Shown here in pieces: positions 54,851 through 62,686 of a DNA stretch of 64,000 nt. Position 1 is the first letter of the stretch. Every line of letters begins with the position of its first letter. The position numbers were made by a program, and so were the translations under genes. The stretch is from Paenibacillus sp. FSL R7-0337 (GTDB taxonomy: Bacteria; Bacillota; Bacilli; Paenibacillales; Paenibacillaceae), in assembly GCF_037969875.1 (NCBI RefSeq), contig NZ_CP150218.1:3410001-3474000 (forward strand), given 5' to 3'. The notes under the pieces were generated by a model that saw only the letters and a program-made list of their open reading frames with translations, did no database searches and had not been told where the DNA came from.

Positions 54851-56092
54851 CTATGGGATAGGATTCAATTGAACACTATATCCTAACTGCTGGATATATT
54901 TCACGTACCTATCTAACGTGTTTTTCTTGGACGTCTCATCGCCTAGTGAGACGTCTATTTCTTGGTATGACCTCTTCTCCCGCATCAGGGCATGGAGGAT
55001 TCGAATCAGCAAATGCGCGGTGGCGACGTTTGCTTTTTTATCGCCTCGTCTCTTTCGAATTCGTCGAAAGAATTGTCCGATCCGGTTCGAGGAGCGAGAG
55101 TTTGCCCAAGCCGCCTGACACAAGGCCCCTTTCAGATGCTTGTTCCCTTGCATCGTTTTTGACTTTCTTCGCTTTCCAGCGCTTTCGTTGTTCCCTGGAC
55201 ACACCCCCGCCCATGAAGCAAACTGCGCATCACTCGGGAACATTTCCGCGACATGCGGCCCCACTTCGGCAAAGATGGTCACGGCAGACGTCCGCTCAAT
55301 TCCTGGAATGGAGTCAATTTGTTCAATCTTCTCCAGGTACGGTTCTGCCTTCGCCTCGATTCGAGCTTCCAGTTCCGTGATCCTTTTCTCCAAATAGACC
55401 AAGTGGTCCCAGTGGTCTCGAATCATCTCGCGGTGATGACGGCGCAACTTGCCATTGAGCGCGTCTAGCAACTGCGGAACTTTCTTTTTTAAACGGGTTT
55501 TGACCAGGTTCTTAACGGTCCCTTCGTCGATGACCTCGCCGTCCATGATCTTCTGGAGCAGGCCCCGCCCTGAAACCCCATATAGATCGGACATAAAGGT
55601 GGTTAGCTTGATGTTGGCATCCTGCAGGATTTTGTGAATGCGGTTTTTCTCCGCCGTCACCGCCTGCACCATCTTACTCCGGTAACGGGTCAAGTCTCGC
55701 AAATCCCGGATGTCCTGTTCGGGCACCATACTGCCTTCAATGAGCCCGCAACGGTGCAATTGCGCTAACCAGCGCGCATCTTGCATGTCACTTTTTCGAC
55801 CCGGCGTATTCTTTACCCGCTGGGCGTTGGCCAAGACCAGATCACAACTGCCCTCTAAGATGTTCCATACCGGTTTCCATAACACGCCCGTGCTCTCCAT
55901 CACCACCTCCCGGCAGCCGTGTTCACTCAGCCAATCTTGCAGGCCTAGCAATTCTTTGGTTGTCGTCCCAAAGGTTTTCAGGTGACATTGTGGTTTCTGT
56001 TCGATCGGTCCTTTCAACACGCAGGCCACAACGGTTTCCTGGTGCACGTCCAGACCGGCACAACACATACGTACAGCATCCATTCCAACCAT
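54851..56092 (-). CDS. IS110-family transposase (DEDD recombinase)
   Basis: 413 residues, normal for this family. The N-terminal DEDD RuvC-like domain has GLDVHQETVVACV (Asp 14), VMESTGVLWKPV with Glu, KNTPGRKSDMQDARWLAQL with the pair of Asp, and the C-terminal Tnp_20 domain has SIPGIERTSAVTIFAEVG and PSDAQFASWAGVCPGNNESAGKRR. These enzymes recombine via a bridge RNA and have no inverted repeats. Both start and reading frame look intact, so it may be active. The element lies between the regulator gene and minJ and beside the 51-bp repeat. Confidence 0.94.
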   Translation of the reverse strand: MVGMDAVRMCCAGLDVHQETVVACVLKGPIEQKPQCHLKTFGTTTKELLGLQDWLSEHGCREVVMESTGVLWKPVWNILEGSCDLVLANAQRVKNTPGRKSDMQDARWLAQLHRCGLIEGSMVPEQDIRDLRDLTRYRSKMVQAVTAEKNRIHKILQDANIKLTTFMSDLYGVSGRGLLQKIMDGEVIDEGTVKNLVKTRLKKKVPQLLDALNGKLRRHHREMIRDHWDHLVYLEKRITELEARIEAKAEPYLEKIEQIDSIPGIERTSAVTIFAEVGPHVAEMFPSDAQFASWAGVCPGNNESAGKRRKSKTMQGNKHLKGALCQAAWANSRSSNRIGQFFRRIRKRRGDKKANVATAHLLIRILHALMREKRSYQEIDVSLGDETSKKNTLDRYVKYIQQLGYSVQLNPIP

Positions 56093-56099
56093 CCTCCAT

Positions 56100-56345
56100 C
56101 GTCAGTTTACAAATCATGCGCTCGAGTGAGTGTAATTTAATACACGTACTTTTGGGGCTACAATAGGCGATGCTCGAAAAGCGCAATAGAACGGTTTTTC
56201 GCACGGGGTGTATCCCAGTAACCGTTTCCGCCCTTTGATTTGTATATGTAGTGTTGACGACTACAGCCTCATTTAGAATGGTTGCGACGGATGCCACCCG
56301 CTTATTTTCATTCCTGGGGGTGACAAGGCCTCTGTCTTGTCATGC
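56100..56345 (-). ncRNA. Candidate IS110 bridge RNA
   Basis: In IS110-group elements the bridge RNA is encoded upstream of the transposase. Here the stretch before the ATG holds three hairpins: 56321-56342 (TGACAAG/CTTGTCA), 56248-56264 (GTAGT/ACTAC) and 56190-56226 (AACGGTT/AACCGTT with an inner GGG/CCC). Loop pairing to target and donor was not determined. Confidence 0.4.
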
Positions 56346-56398
56346 CTGTTTTTCGATTACATTCCAGGTACCTCACACCACTCCCTTAACAACTATAA

Positions 56399-56452
56399 AT
56401 ATAAGAGGCCCGTTCCACCTGAACTTAGTTCAGAAAGAACGAGCCTCTTTAA
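56399..56452 (-). terminator. Terminator downstream of minJ
   Basis: AAGAGGC-CGTTC and GAACG-A-GCCTCTT form the stem, with inner TGAAC/GTTCA. It lies between the minJ stop and the IS element. Confidence 0.7.
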
Positions 56453-56513
56453 CCTTCCGCGCCAGCAGTCACTGGGGAAACCAATTACGTTGGTAATCTA
56501 CAGTCAGACACCG

Positions 56514-57836
56514 TCAGACACCAGCAGATTCCTGCTTGGCCTCTGCCGGCGGCGTCTTCTTCGCCCGGCCTAGCCGATCCGCCTGCACTCCCCGCTGCCG
56601 GATGCCTGTGCGCATCCCGATGATGCTGAAGATGCTGGACGGCTTCATCTCTGCGGTGATACCCCCGTCCGGGTCCGGCACCAGAATGATGCCGAGCTGA
56701 TGATGGTCCCCGGCATAGATCGCGCGCTGCAGATACTTGCTCTCGCCTTCGCGGTTCTGCACCTCCAGCTTGCAGAACGCGGGGTTCATGCGCAGCGCCT
56801 CATGCAGCTGCGCCGCGCTGGTCAACAGGACCCCGTTGACCTTCAGCAGGATCTCGCCGGGCAGGATGCCCAGCTCCTGCGCGGGGCTGCCCTGCAGCAC
56901 GGCCAGCACCTTGCGGCCGGCCGGGGGATGCACGAAGACGGGGCTAAGGCTGCGCTCCTCCAGAGCGCTGTACCAGCTTAATCCTTCGTGCAGCAGAATA
57001 GCCGCGAGCGCCGCGACCACCGTCAGCGGGCTCCATAGGTCCGCAAGCAGGCTAAGGCCGAGCAGGACGGCGCTGTAGACCAGCAGCCGTCCGAACGTCC
57101 GGGCCGCCTTGCGTCCGGGCAGCATGCCCTGGGTCATCTCGCTAAAGCCGATGATGACCGGCAGCGAGACCAGGCCGAGGCCCCCGCCCAGCAGCGGATG
57201 CCACGGCAGTTCACCGATTCCCGCACCTGCGGGAATCAGCACGAACAGCGGCAGCGGCCAGAAGGCCTGCAGCTGGTAGCCGCCCACCACCTTGCCGCGC
57301 TTGCCGGCAAGGAACAGCGGCGTCGCCAGCCGGGGCCCCTGCCAGCGAGCCAGCAGCGCCTCGGCCACGTGAAGCAGCGCGGCCAGCGCCAGCAGTGCGG
57401 GGATATCCATCTCCCTCACGGCACCGGCAACCGTTCCGGCGGCTCCGCTCTGCAGCGTCTCCGGGAAGAACGACAGTACAAACTGCACAATTCCAAGCGC
57501 GCCTATGGCATACGCAAAGCATAAGTAACGCACCCGAAACAGCATTAAGACAAGGCTGACCACCCAGATACAGGCTACAGCCGTATAGGTCACCGAGACT
57601 CCCAGTGCAACTGCGGCAAGGGAGACAAGCAGCCCCATGAGGCCACCGGTCCAGACGGTCCGCCAGGTTTCCGGTCCCCAGCTATGCAGCTTCACATGAA
57701 TAAGCTTCCGCTCGAGGGCTACCTGTCTGCGGTAATATAGGGCAATAAATAGAATAGCGATATAGTAATAGGGCTGAATCAGCAGATGTAGGACTGCTGT
57801 ACCTAAGCTGGTCAGCAGCTCCAGGAGTACATTCAA
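56514..57836 (-). CDS. minJ: MinJ-like membrane protein with C-terminal PDZ domain
   Basis: 440 residues from TTG 57836, eleven bases after AAAAGGAG; a GTG at 57848 overlaps that site. About eight membrane segments cover 1-270, then a PDZ domain (GRKVLAVLQGSPAQELGILPGEILLKVNG). The size and the order ftsE-ftsX-ctpB-minJ match B. subtilis, where MinJ (YvjD) bridges DivIVA and MinD to prevent polar division. Named from that order, as the sequence itself is divergent. Confidence 0.82.
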   Translation of the reverse strand: MNVLLELLTSLGTAVLHLLIQPYYYIAILFIALYYRRQVALERKLIHVKLHSWGPETWRTVWTGGLMGLLVSLAAVALGVSVTYTAVACIWVVSLVLMLFRVRYLCFAYAIGALGIVQFVLSFFPETLQSGAAGTVAGAVREMDIPALLALAALLHVAEALLARWQGPRLATPLFLAGKRGKVVGGYQLQAFWPLPLFVLIPAGAGIGELPWHPLLGGGLGLVSLPVIIGFSEMTQGMLPGRKAARTFGRLLVYSAVLLGLSLLADLWSPLTVVAALAAILLHEGLSWYSALEERSLSPVFVHPPAGRKVLAVLQGSPAQELGILPGEILLKVNGVLLTSAAQLHEALRMNPAFCKLEVQNREGESKYLQRAIYAGDHHQLGIILVPDPDGGITAEMKPSSIFSIIGMRTGIRQRGVQADRLGRAKKTPPAEAKQESAGV

Positions 57837-57877
57837 CGGTTCGCACACTCCTTTTCATAGCCTAGAGGATAATTATA

Positions 57878-57903
57878 GCGCGAAGCATATACATTCTTAT
57901 CTT
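57878..57903 (-). promoter_or_regulatory. 26-base motif upstream of minJ, shared with the HtrA-like gene
   Basis: Matches 24 of 26 bases with 28945-28970. On the minus strand TATAAT follows at 57872-57877, so here the motif could lie over a -35 region. Confidence 0.5.
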
Positions 57904-57908
57904 TTAAA

Positions 57909-57939
57909 AGAAAAAAGAAGGCTGAAATCAGCCTTCTTA
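57909..57939 (-). terminator. Terminator after ctpB
   Basis: On the minus strand AGAAGGCTGA and TCAGCCTTCT pair with a two-base loop (AT), then TTTTTTC; the stop TAA is part of the stem edge. Thus minJ needs its own promoter. Confidence 0.9.
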
Positions 57940-59403
57940 CTTTTTCGACGCTGCAGCCTTGATTTCCTTCTGAATCTCTTCGATCCCCTTATTCCGCTGA
58001 TTGTCATTCACCGGATCTTGGATGACCTTGATCAGCGCCAGTTCCAGCGCTTCCGCGGTCTTGGCGTCAATCGAGCCTGTCGACTTCAGCTTGGCTGCGC
58101 TCTGGAATTTCTTGACCGCTTCTTTGGTCCCGGCATCGAAGTAGCCGTCCTTGCGGCCCGGCTTGTAGCCTAGTCCATCCAGCATAGTCTGCGCACTTTT
58201 GACATCTGCACTGTTCATATTATATTGCAGCGTAACGCTCTTGTTAATCGGCGCCACCGAGAAGTAATCCGGTTGGGCTACGGCGATATCGGGCTTAATG
58301 CCCTTGCCATGAATCCAGGTGCCGTCAGGCGTCAGCCACTTGGCAATCGTAATCTTCAGCAGGCTTCCGTCACCGAGTTGCTCCTCGAAGCTGGTCTGTA
58401 CGGTTCCCTTGCCGAATGAATTCTCTCCGATCAGCTTGGCTCCGGCCGATTGCTGCAGGGCTCCGGCCATGATCTCCGAAGCGCTCGCGCTGCCTTTATT
58501 CATCAGCACGACTACCGGATACTTCTTGCTCGACCCCTTCGAGGTGCTGATCTCGCGCCGCTTGTTCTTATCCTCCACCTGCACGATGGCTTTGCCGGAC
58601 GGTACGAACTGCTCGACCATCTCAATGACGACCGGCAGCACACCGCCCGGGTCATTGCGGACATCAATAACAAGTCCCTTCATGCCTTGCTTCTCCAGCT
58701 TCGTCAATTCTTCCTTGAACCGCTCCGAGGTGTTCTGTGAGAACTGCGTAACCTCGATCACACCAACATGCTCCTTCTCCATCTTCGCATAGACCGTCTC
58801 CAGTCTGACATCATCACGGGTGATGGCGAATTGCAGCGGCTCTGCTGTTCCGGTCCGCTGAACCTTCAGGGTCGCCTTGCTGCCCTTGGGACCGCGGATT
58901 TTGGCTACAGCTGCATTCAGCTCCAGCCCTTCCAGCGATTCACCGTTCACGGAGAGGATCACATCCTTGGCTTGTATGCCCGCCTTCTCTGCAGGTGAGC
59001 CCTTGATCGGGGAGACAACAACGACCTTGCCGTTGTCAGAGGAGACTTCAGCGCCAATCCCCGAGAAGGAGCCTTCGATGCTCTCCTCGAACCGCTGTGC
59101 CGTCTCCTTGCCCATGTAGTTGGAATACGGGTCGCCCAGTGCTTCCATCATTCCGTTGACCGCACCGTCAATCAGCTTCTCCCGGTCGACCTTCTCATAA
59201 TAATTGCTCTCGATCAGGCTAAGAGCGGTACCCAGCTTCTTCGATTCCTTCTCCTGTAGTCCGGCAGTCTGCAGGACCGTCGCCAGCCCTTCACCTGCGG
59301 CTTGTCCGAATACCTGCACATAACCGGTCACGCCCAGGGTCAGCAGACTGCCGCACAGCAGTGCCGCAACGATCATAAAGGCCGCAGTGCTTTTCTTTAA
59401 CAT
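57937..59403 (-). CDS. ctpB: S41-family carboxyl-terminal processing protease
   Basis: 488 residues from ATG 59403 (GGTGGG upstream); a longer frame to 59445 has no site. One N-terminal helix, PDZ (GIGAEVSSDNGKVVVVSP, GSPAEKAGIQAKDVILSVNG), S41 domain with GSASASEIMAGAL (Ser at 304-310) and catalytic-type Lys 332 (SFGKGTVQ), and a C-terminal peptidoglycan-binding domain (QTMLDGLGYKPGRKDGYF). CtpB cuts SpoIVFA in B. subtilis sporulation. Position beside FtsEX and MinJ is conserved. Confidence 0.93.
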   Translation of the reverse strand: MLKKSTAAFMIVAALLCGSLLTLGVTGYVQVFGQAAGEGLATVLQTAGLQEKESKKLGTALSLIESNYYEKVDREKLIDGAVNGMMEALGDPYSNYMGKETAQRFEESIEGSFSGIGAEVSSDNGKVVVVSPIKGSPAEKAGIQAKDVILSVNGESLEGLELNAAVAKIRGPKGSKATLKVQRTGTAEPLQFAITRDDVRLETVYAKMEKEHVGVIEVTQFSQNTSERFKEELTKLEKQGMKGLVIDVRNDPGGVLPVVIEMVEQFVPSGKAIVQVEDKNKRREISTSKGSSKKYPVVVLMNKGSASASEIMAGALQQSAGAKLIGENSFGKGTVQTSFEEQLGDGSLLKITIAKWLTPDGTWIHGKGIKPDIAVAQPDYFSVAPINKSVTLQYNMNSADVKSAQTMLDGLGYKPGRKDGYFDAGTKEAVKKFQSAAKLKSTGSIDAKTAEALELALIKVIQDPVNDNQRNKGIEEIQKEIKAAASKK

Positions 59404-59546
59404 GATGTTCCCACCGTCCCTTCTTGTCCATCTTAACACCAGCATGGGCCCGTTCCATGAGAAACGGCATCTCTTCCAGTATATGCCGCAGCACGAAAAT
59501 ATATTTATCAGTTCAGCAAAAATTGGATTTTTCAGGCTCAGTCTGC

Positions 59547-60863
59547 TTACAGATAAGGCATAGGATTCACCGCTGTCCCATTGATCCGCACTTCAAAATG
59601 CAGATGCGGGCCGGTCGAACGTCCGGTAGAACCGGATTCGGCAATCTTCTGCCCGCGCTCCACCCGTTGTCCCTGGCTCACCTTGATACCGCCCTCGCGG
59701 ATATGTCCGTACAGCGTCCATACCCCGCCGCCATGATCGATAATGACACAATAACCATAACCGCTGTACCACTGCGCAACCAGCACTGTACCGGAATCCG
59801 CTGCGTGAATACTCGTACCCTGCGGCACGGCAAAGTCCACACCGGTATGCAGCTTGCCGACTTCATGCGTCACCGGATGGGTCCGGTAGCCAAAAGGAGA
59901 GGAGATCCGCGCGTAGCCCACCGGCCGCAGATAAGGACCATCTCCACCGGAATATTCCTCTACGCTCGCAAAGGAGGAGCTGTCGCCGCCGGAAGACTTC
60001 GCGGCTTTCGCCTTCTCCGCCGCCTTGGCTGCGGCTAACGCCGCCCGGCGCTGCGCCTCAGCCTTCGCTGCAGCCGCTCTGCGCGCCGCTTCCTCCGCCT
60101 TAATCTTGTCCTTCTGCGCTTCCAGCACGGAGCGGCTGCTGGCCAGTTCTACCAGCTTGGCATCCTGTTCAGCAGAGATAACCTCCGAATTCTGAATCTC
60201 CTCATCATAATAAGCGATAAGCTCCTGCTTCTCCGCTTCCTTCTCCTTCAGCATACTGCGCTGGGCTTCCAGGTCGGTATACAGCTGCTTCGCCGTGGCA
60301 TATTGCCCTTCCAGCTCCTGCTTCTTGGCAATCACCGTCTGCTTGTCCAGCTTATGCTGCACCAGCAGATCCTGATCCTGATCCACGATCATCTTCAGGG
60401 AATCGGCCCGGTCCAGGAAGTCGGAGAAGCTGGTCGAGGACAGCAGCACATCCAGATAGGAGACTGCGCCATCCGTGTACATCAGACGGACGCGGGATTC
60501 CAGCAGTTTTTCGCGGGAGGCAACGCGCGCCTCCGCCTCATCCAGCTCTGTTGCCGTCACGGCAAGCGACTTCTCCGTGCTGGAAATTTTGCCGGATATT
60601 GTGGTCATCTCGCCCTTCACCTGTGTAATCTGCCCCAGTACGTAGTCCAGGTTCAGCGTGGTCTTATTCCTATAATGCTTAGCCTCCTGGTTACGGGAGT
60701 CCGCCTTATCCTGCGCCGCCTTGGCCGCCTGGACCTCCTGCTGCAGCTGCTTCAGCTGCTTATCGATTTCGGCAACACTTGTTTTCTTCGCATATCCGTC
60801 AGAGGGCCCGAACATTGTGACAGCCAGCAATATTACGGCCATTCCGGCAGCAATCTTCTTCAA
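59547..60863 (-). CDS. EnvC-like M23 peptidase with coiled coil
   Basis: 438 residues. Signal peptide (MKKIAAGMAVILLAVTMFG), long coiled coil (28-260), an Ala/Lys-rich stretch and a C-terminal LytM domain. Metal ligands are intact (HTGVDFAVP, STGRSTGPHLHFEVR). Such proteins, as in EnvC or PcsB, are regulated by FtsEX to activate or perform wall cutting at division. Located 43 bases after ftsX. Confidence 0.91.
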   Translation of the reverse strand: MKKIAAGMAVILLAVTMFGPSDGYAKKTSVAEIDKQLKQLQQEVQAAKAAQDKADSRNQEAKHYRNKTTLNLDYVLGQITQVKGEMTTISGKISSTEKSLAVTATELDEAEARVASREKLLESRVRLMYTDGAVSYLDVLLSSTSFSDFLDRADSLKMIVDQDQDLLVQHKLDKQTVIAKKQELEGQYATAKQLYTDLEAQRSMLKEKEAEKQELIAYYDEEIQNSEVISAEQDAKLVELASSRSVLEAQKDKIKAEEAARRAAAAKAEAQRRAALAAAKAAEKAKAAKSSGGDSSSFASVEEYSGGDGPYLRPVGYARISSPFGYRTHPVTHEVGKLHTGVDFAVPQGTSIHAADSGTVLVAQWYSGYGYCVIIDHGGGVWTLYGHIREGGIKVSQGQRVERGQKIAESGSTGRSTGPHLHFEVRINGTAVNPMPYL

Positions 60864-60906
60864 CTTGCACTCTCCGTCCTTTGTTCAAATATAAGAATCA
60901 TACAGG

Positions 60907-61821
60907 TTATACCTTCAAGAACTTGCGGATCGACACCGTGCTGCCCCATACGCCAATCAGTACCCCGAGGCCCACCAGCAGCCCGCATAGCAGCAACCAG
61001 ATATTCTCAAATGGAATGAGTTGCAGCCCCAGCATCGGATCTCCCTGCACGGAAGACACCAGACTGCTATAACCGGCGTAGAGGGCACCCGAGGTTACCA
61101 CTGAACCAATCAATCCAATCAGAGCACCTTCGATAAAGAAGGGCCAGCGGATGAAATAATTCGTAGCGCCCACGAGCTTCATAATGCCGATTTCCTTGCG
61201 GCGGGCCAGAATCGTTACCCGGATGGTATTCGAGATCAGGAACATCGACATCAGCGCCAGTCCCGCTACAAAAATAAACCCGATATTCCGTACCGCCTTG
61301 GTCACCTTGAATAAAGTCTCCACAGAGCCTTTACCGTAGTTCACCTTGTAGATTGGCTGCTCTTCATGCGTCTTGTTCAGTGCTTCTATCTTCTCCGCTA
61401 CAAACGGAACTGTGGTCGGCTCAATGACTTCAACGAGCAGCTTGTCCGGCAGCGGATTATTGTCTTCATCGAATCCTTCCAGGAGCTCAGCGGCATCCGG
61501 CCCCATATCTTCACGGAATTCCTTCAAGCCCTGTTCTTTGGAGACGAACTCCACCTTGCTGACTTCCGGCATATTGCCGATTTCGTTTTCCAGCTTCTCC
61601 CGCATCTTCTGGTCCGTATTCAGCGTCAGATGCACATTGATCTGCACCTGGCTGTCTGCTTTGTCCGCAATTTGATTGACGTTGAGCACCAGCAGGATGA
61701 ACACTCCGAGTACGAAGAGAGAGACAACGATGGAAGTGATGGACGCCACCGACATCCAGCCGTTGCGGAATACGTTTTTGAAGCCTTCCCGCAAATGCCG
61801 CAAGAAGGTTTTAAAACTCAT
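60907..61821 (-). CDS. ftsX: Cell-division ABC permease FtsX
   Basis: 304 residues with four membrane helices and an outer domain between helices 1 and 2. FRNGWMSVASITSIVVSLFVLG and RRKEIGIMKLVGATNYFIRWPFFIEGALIGLIGS are conserved. With FtsE it relays ATP state to outer-face wall hydrolases. The start overlaps the end of ftsE by 11 bases. Confidence 0.97.
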   Translation of the reverse strand: MSFKTFLRHLREGFKNVFRNGWMSVASITSIVVSLFVLGVFILLVLNVNQIADKADSQVQINVHLTLNTDQKMREKLENEIGNMPEVSKVEFVSKEQGLKEFREDMGPDAAELLEGFDEDNNPLPDKLLVEVIEPTTVPFVAEKIEALNKTHEEQPIYKVNYGKGSVETLFKVTKAVRNIGFIFVAGLALMSMFLISNTIRVTILARRKEIGIMKLVGATNYFIRWPFFIEGALIGLIGSVVTSGALYAGYSSLVSSVQGDPMLGLQLIPFENIWLLLCGLLVGLGVLIGVWGSTVSIRKFLKV

Positions 61822-62497
61822 AACCGTATTCCCCTCTCAATTGGTCTCTGACGATCGTTCCATTCTCAATCGCAAGCACCCGTTTGCGCATTTTGTTCAC
61901 AATATCCCGGTTGTGGGTCGCCATAACGATCGTGGTGCCGCGAAAATTAATCTCATCCAGGAGCTGCATAATGCCCCATGAGGTCTCCGGGTCCAGATTG
62001 CCGGTAGGCTCGTCCGCAATAATAACGGCAGGGTTGTTGACAATAGCTCTGGCAATCGCGATCCGCTGCTGCTCTCCCCCTGAGAGCTGTGAGGGCTCAC
62101 GCCCCGCCTTGCTGCGCAGTCCCACCAGATCGAGCACTTCATTCACACGCTTCTTGATAATCTTCTTCGGTGCCTCAATAACATCCATCGCAAAAGCCAC
62201 ATTCTCATACGCCGTCATCTTCGGCAGCAGCCGGAAATCCTGAAAGACCACACCGATATTGCGGCGCACATAAGGGATCTTACGGGGCTTCAGCTTGCCG
62301 ATATTGAACCCGCCTACGGAGATCTGTCCTTTGGTTGGCGTTTCTTCTCTATAAATTAATTTCATGAACGTTGATTTACCTGCGCCGGACGGTCCGACAA
62401 TGTAGACGAACTCATTGCGGTCGATTTTGACGGATATTCCTTGCAATGCATGGGTCCCGTTAGCATAGGTCTTCCATACATCCTGCATCTCAATCAT
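61811..62497 (-). CDS. ftsE: Cell-division ABC ATPase FtsE
   Basis: 228 residues from ATG 62497 behind GGAAGTGAG; an ATG at 62521 gives eight extra residues and a poorly spaced site. Walker A GPSGAGKST, signature QLSGGEQQRIAIARA and Walker B AVIIADEPTGNLDP are intact. Cotranscribed with ftsX. Confidence 0.97.
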   Translation of the reverse strand: MIEMQDVWKTYANGTHALQGISVKIDRNEFVYIVGPSGAGKSTFMKLIYREETPTKGQISVGGFNIGKLKPRKIPYVRRNIGVVFQDFRLLPKMTAYENVAFAMDVIEAPKKIIKKRVNEVLDLVGLRSKAGREPSQLSGGEQQRIAIARAIVNNPAVIIADEPTGNLDPETSWGIMQLLDEINFRGTTIVMATHNRDIVNKMRKRVLAIENGTIVRDQLRGEYGYEF

Positions 62498-62686
62498 TTT
62501 CTCACTTCCCGATTCTGACATCTTCCGCCGGGCTACTGGGCCGGGGGAGCTTCCATAAACTGCATGATTATCGCAGGCGTATCTATTGTAACAAATCCAT
62601 AACCCCTTGAGTACCCGAAAGTTTTACCGAATCCTTACATATACATAAAAACATCAGGTTTTGCCCCATAGAAGGAGAGATTACTT

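Larger units (their letters stand above)
54851..56375 (-). mobile_element. IS110-family element, ends uncertain
   Basis: Includes the transposase gene and the 280-base non-coding stretch upstream. Ends cannot be set without a homologous empty site, because IS110 elements lack terminal repeats and target duplications. The terminator at 56399 probably belongs to the host minJ gene. Confidence 0.5.

Noticed and set aside
55923..56297. 124-codon frame upstream of the transposase
   Set aside because: It overlaps the hairpin-rich region and the transposase start in another frame.
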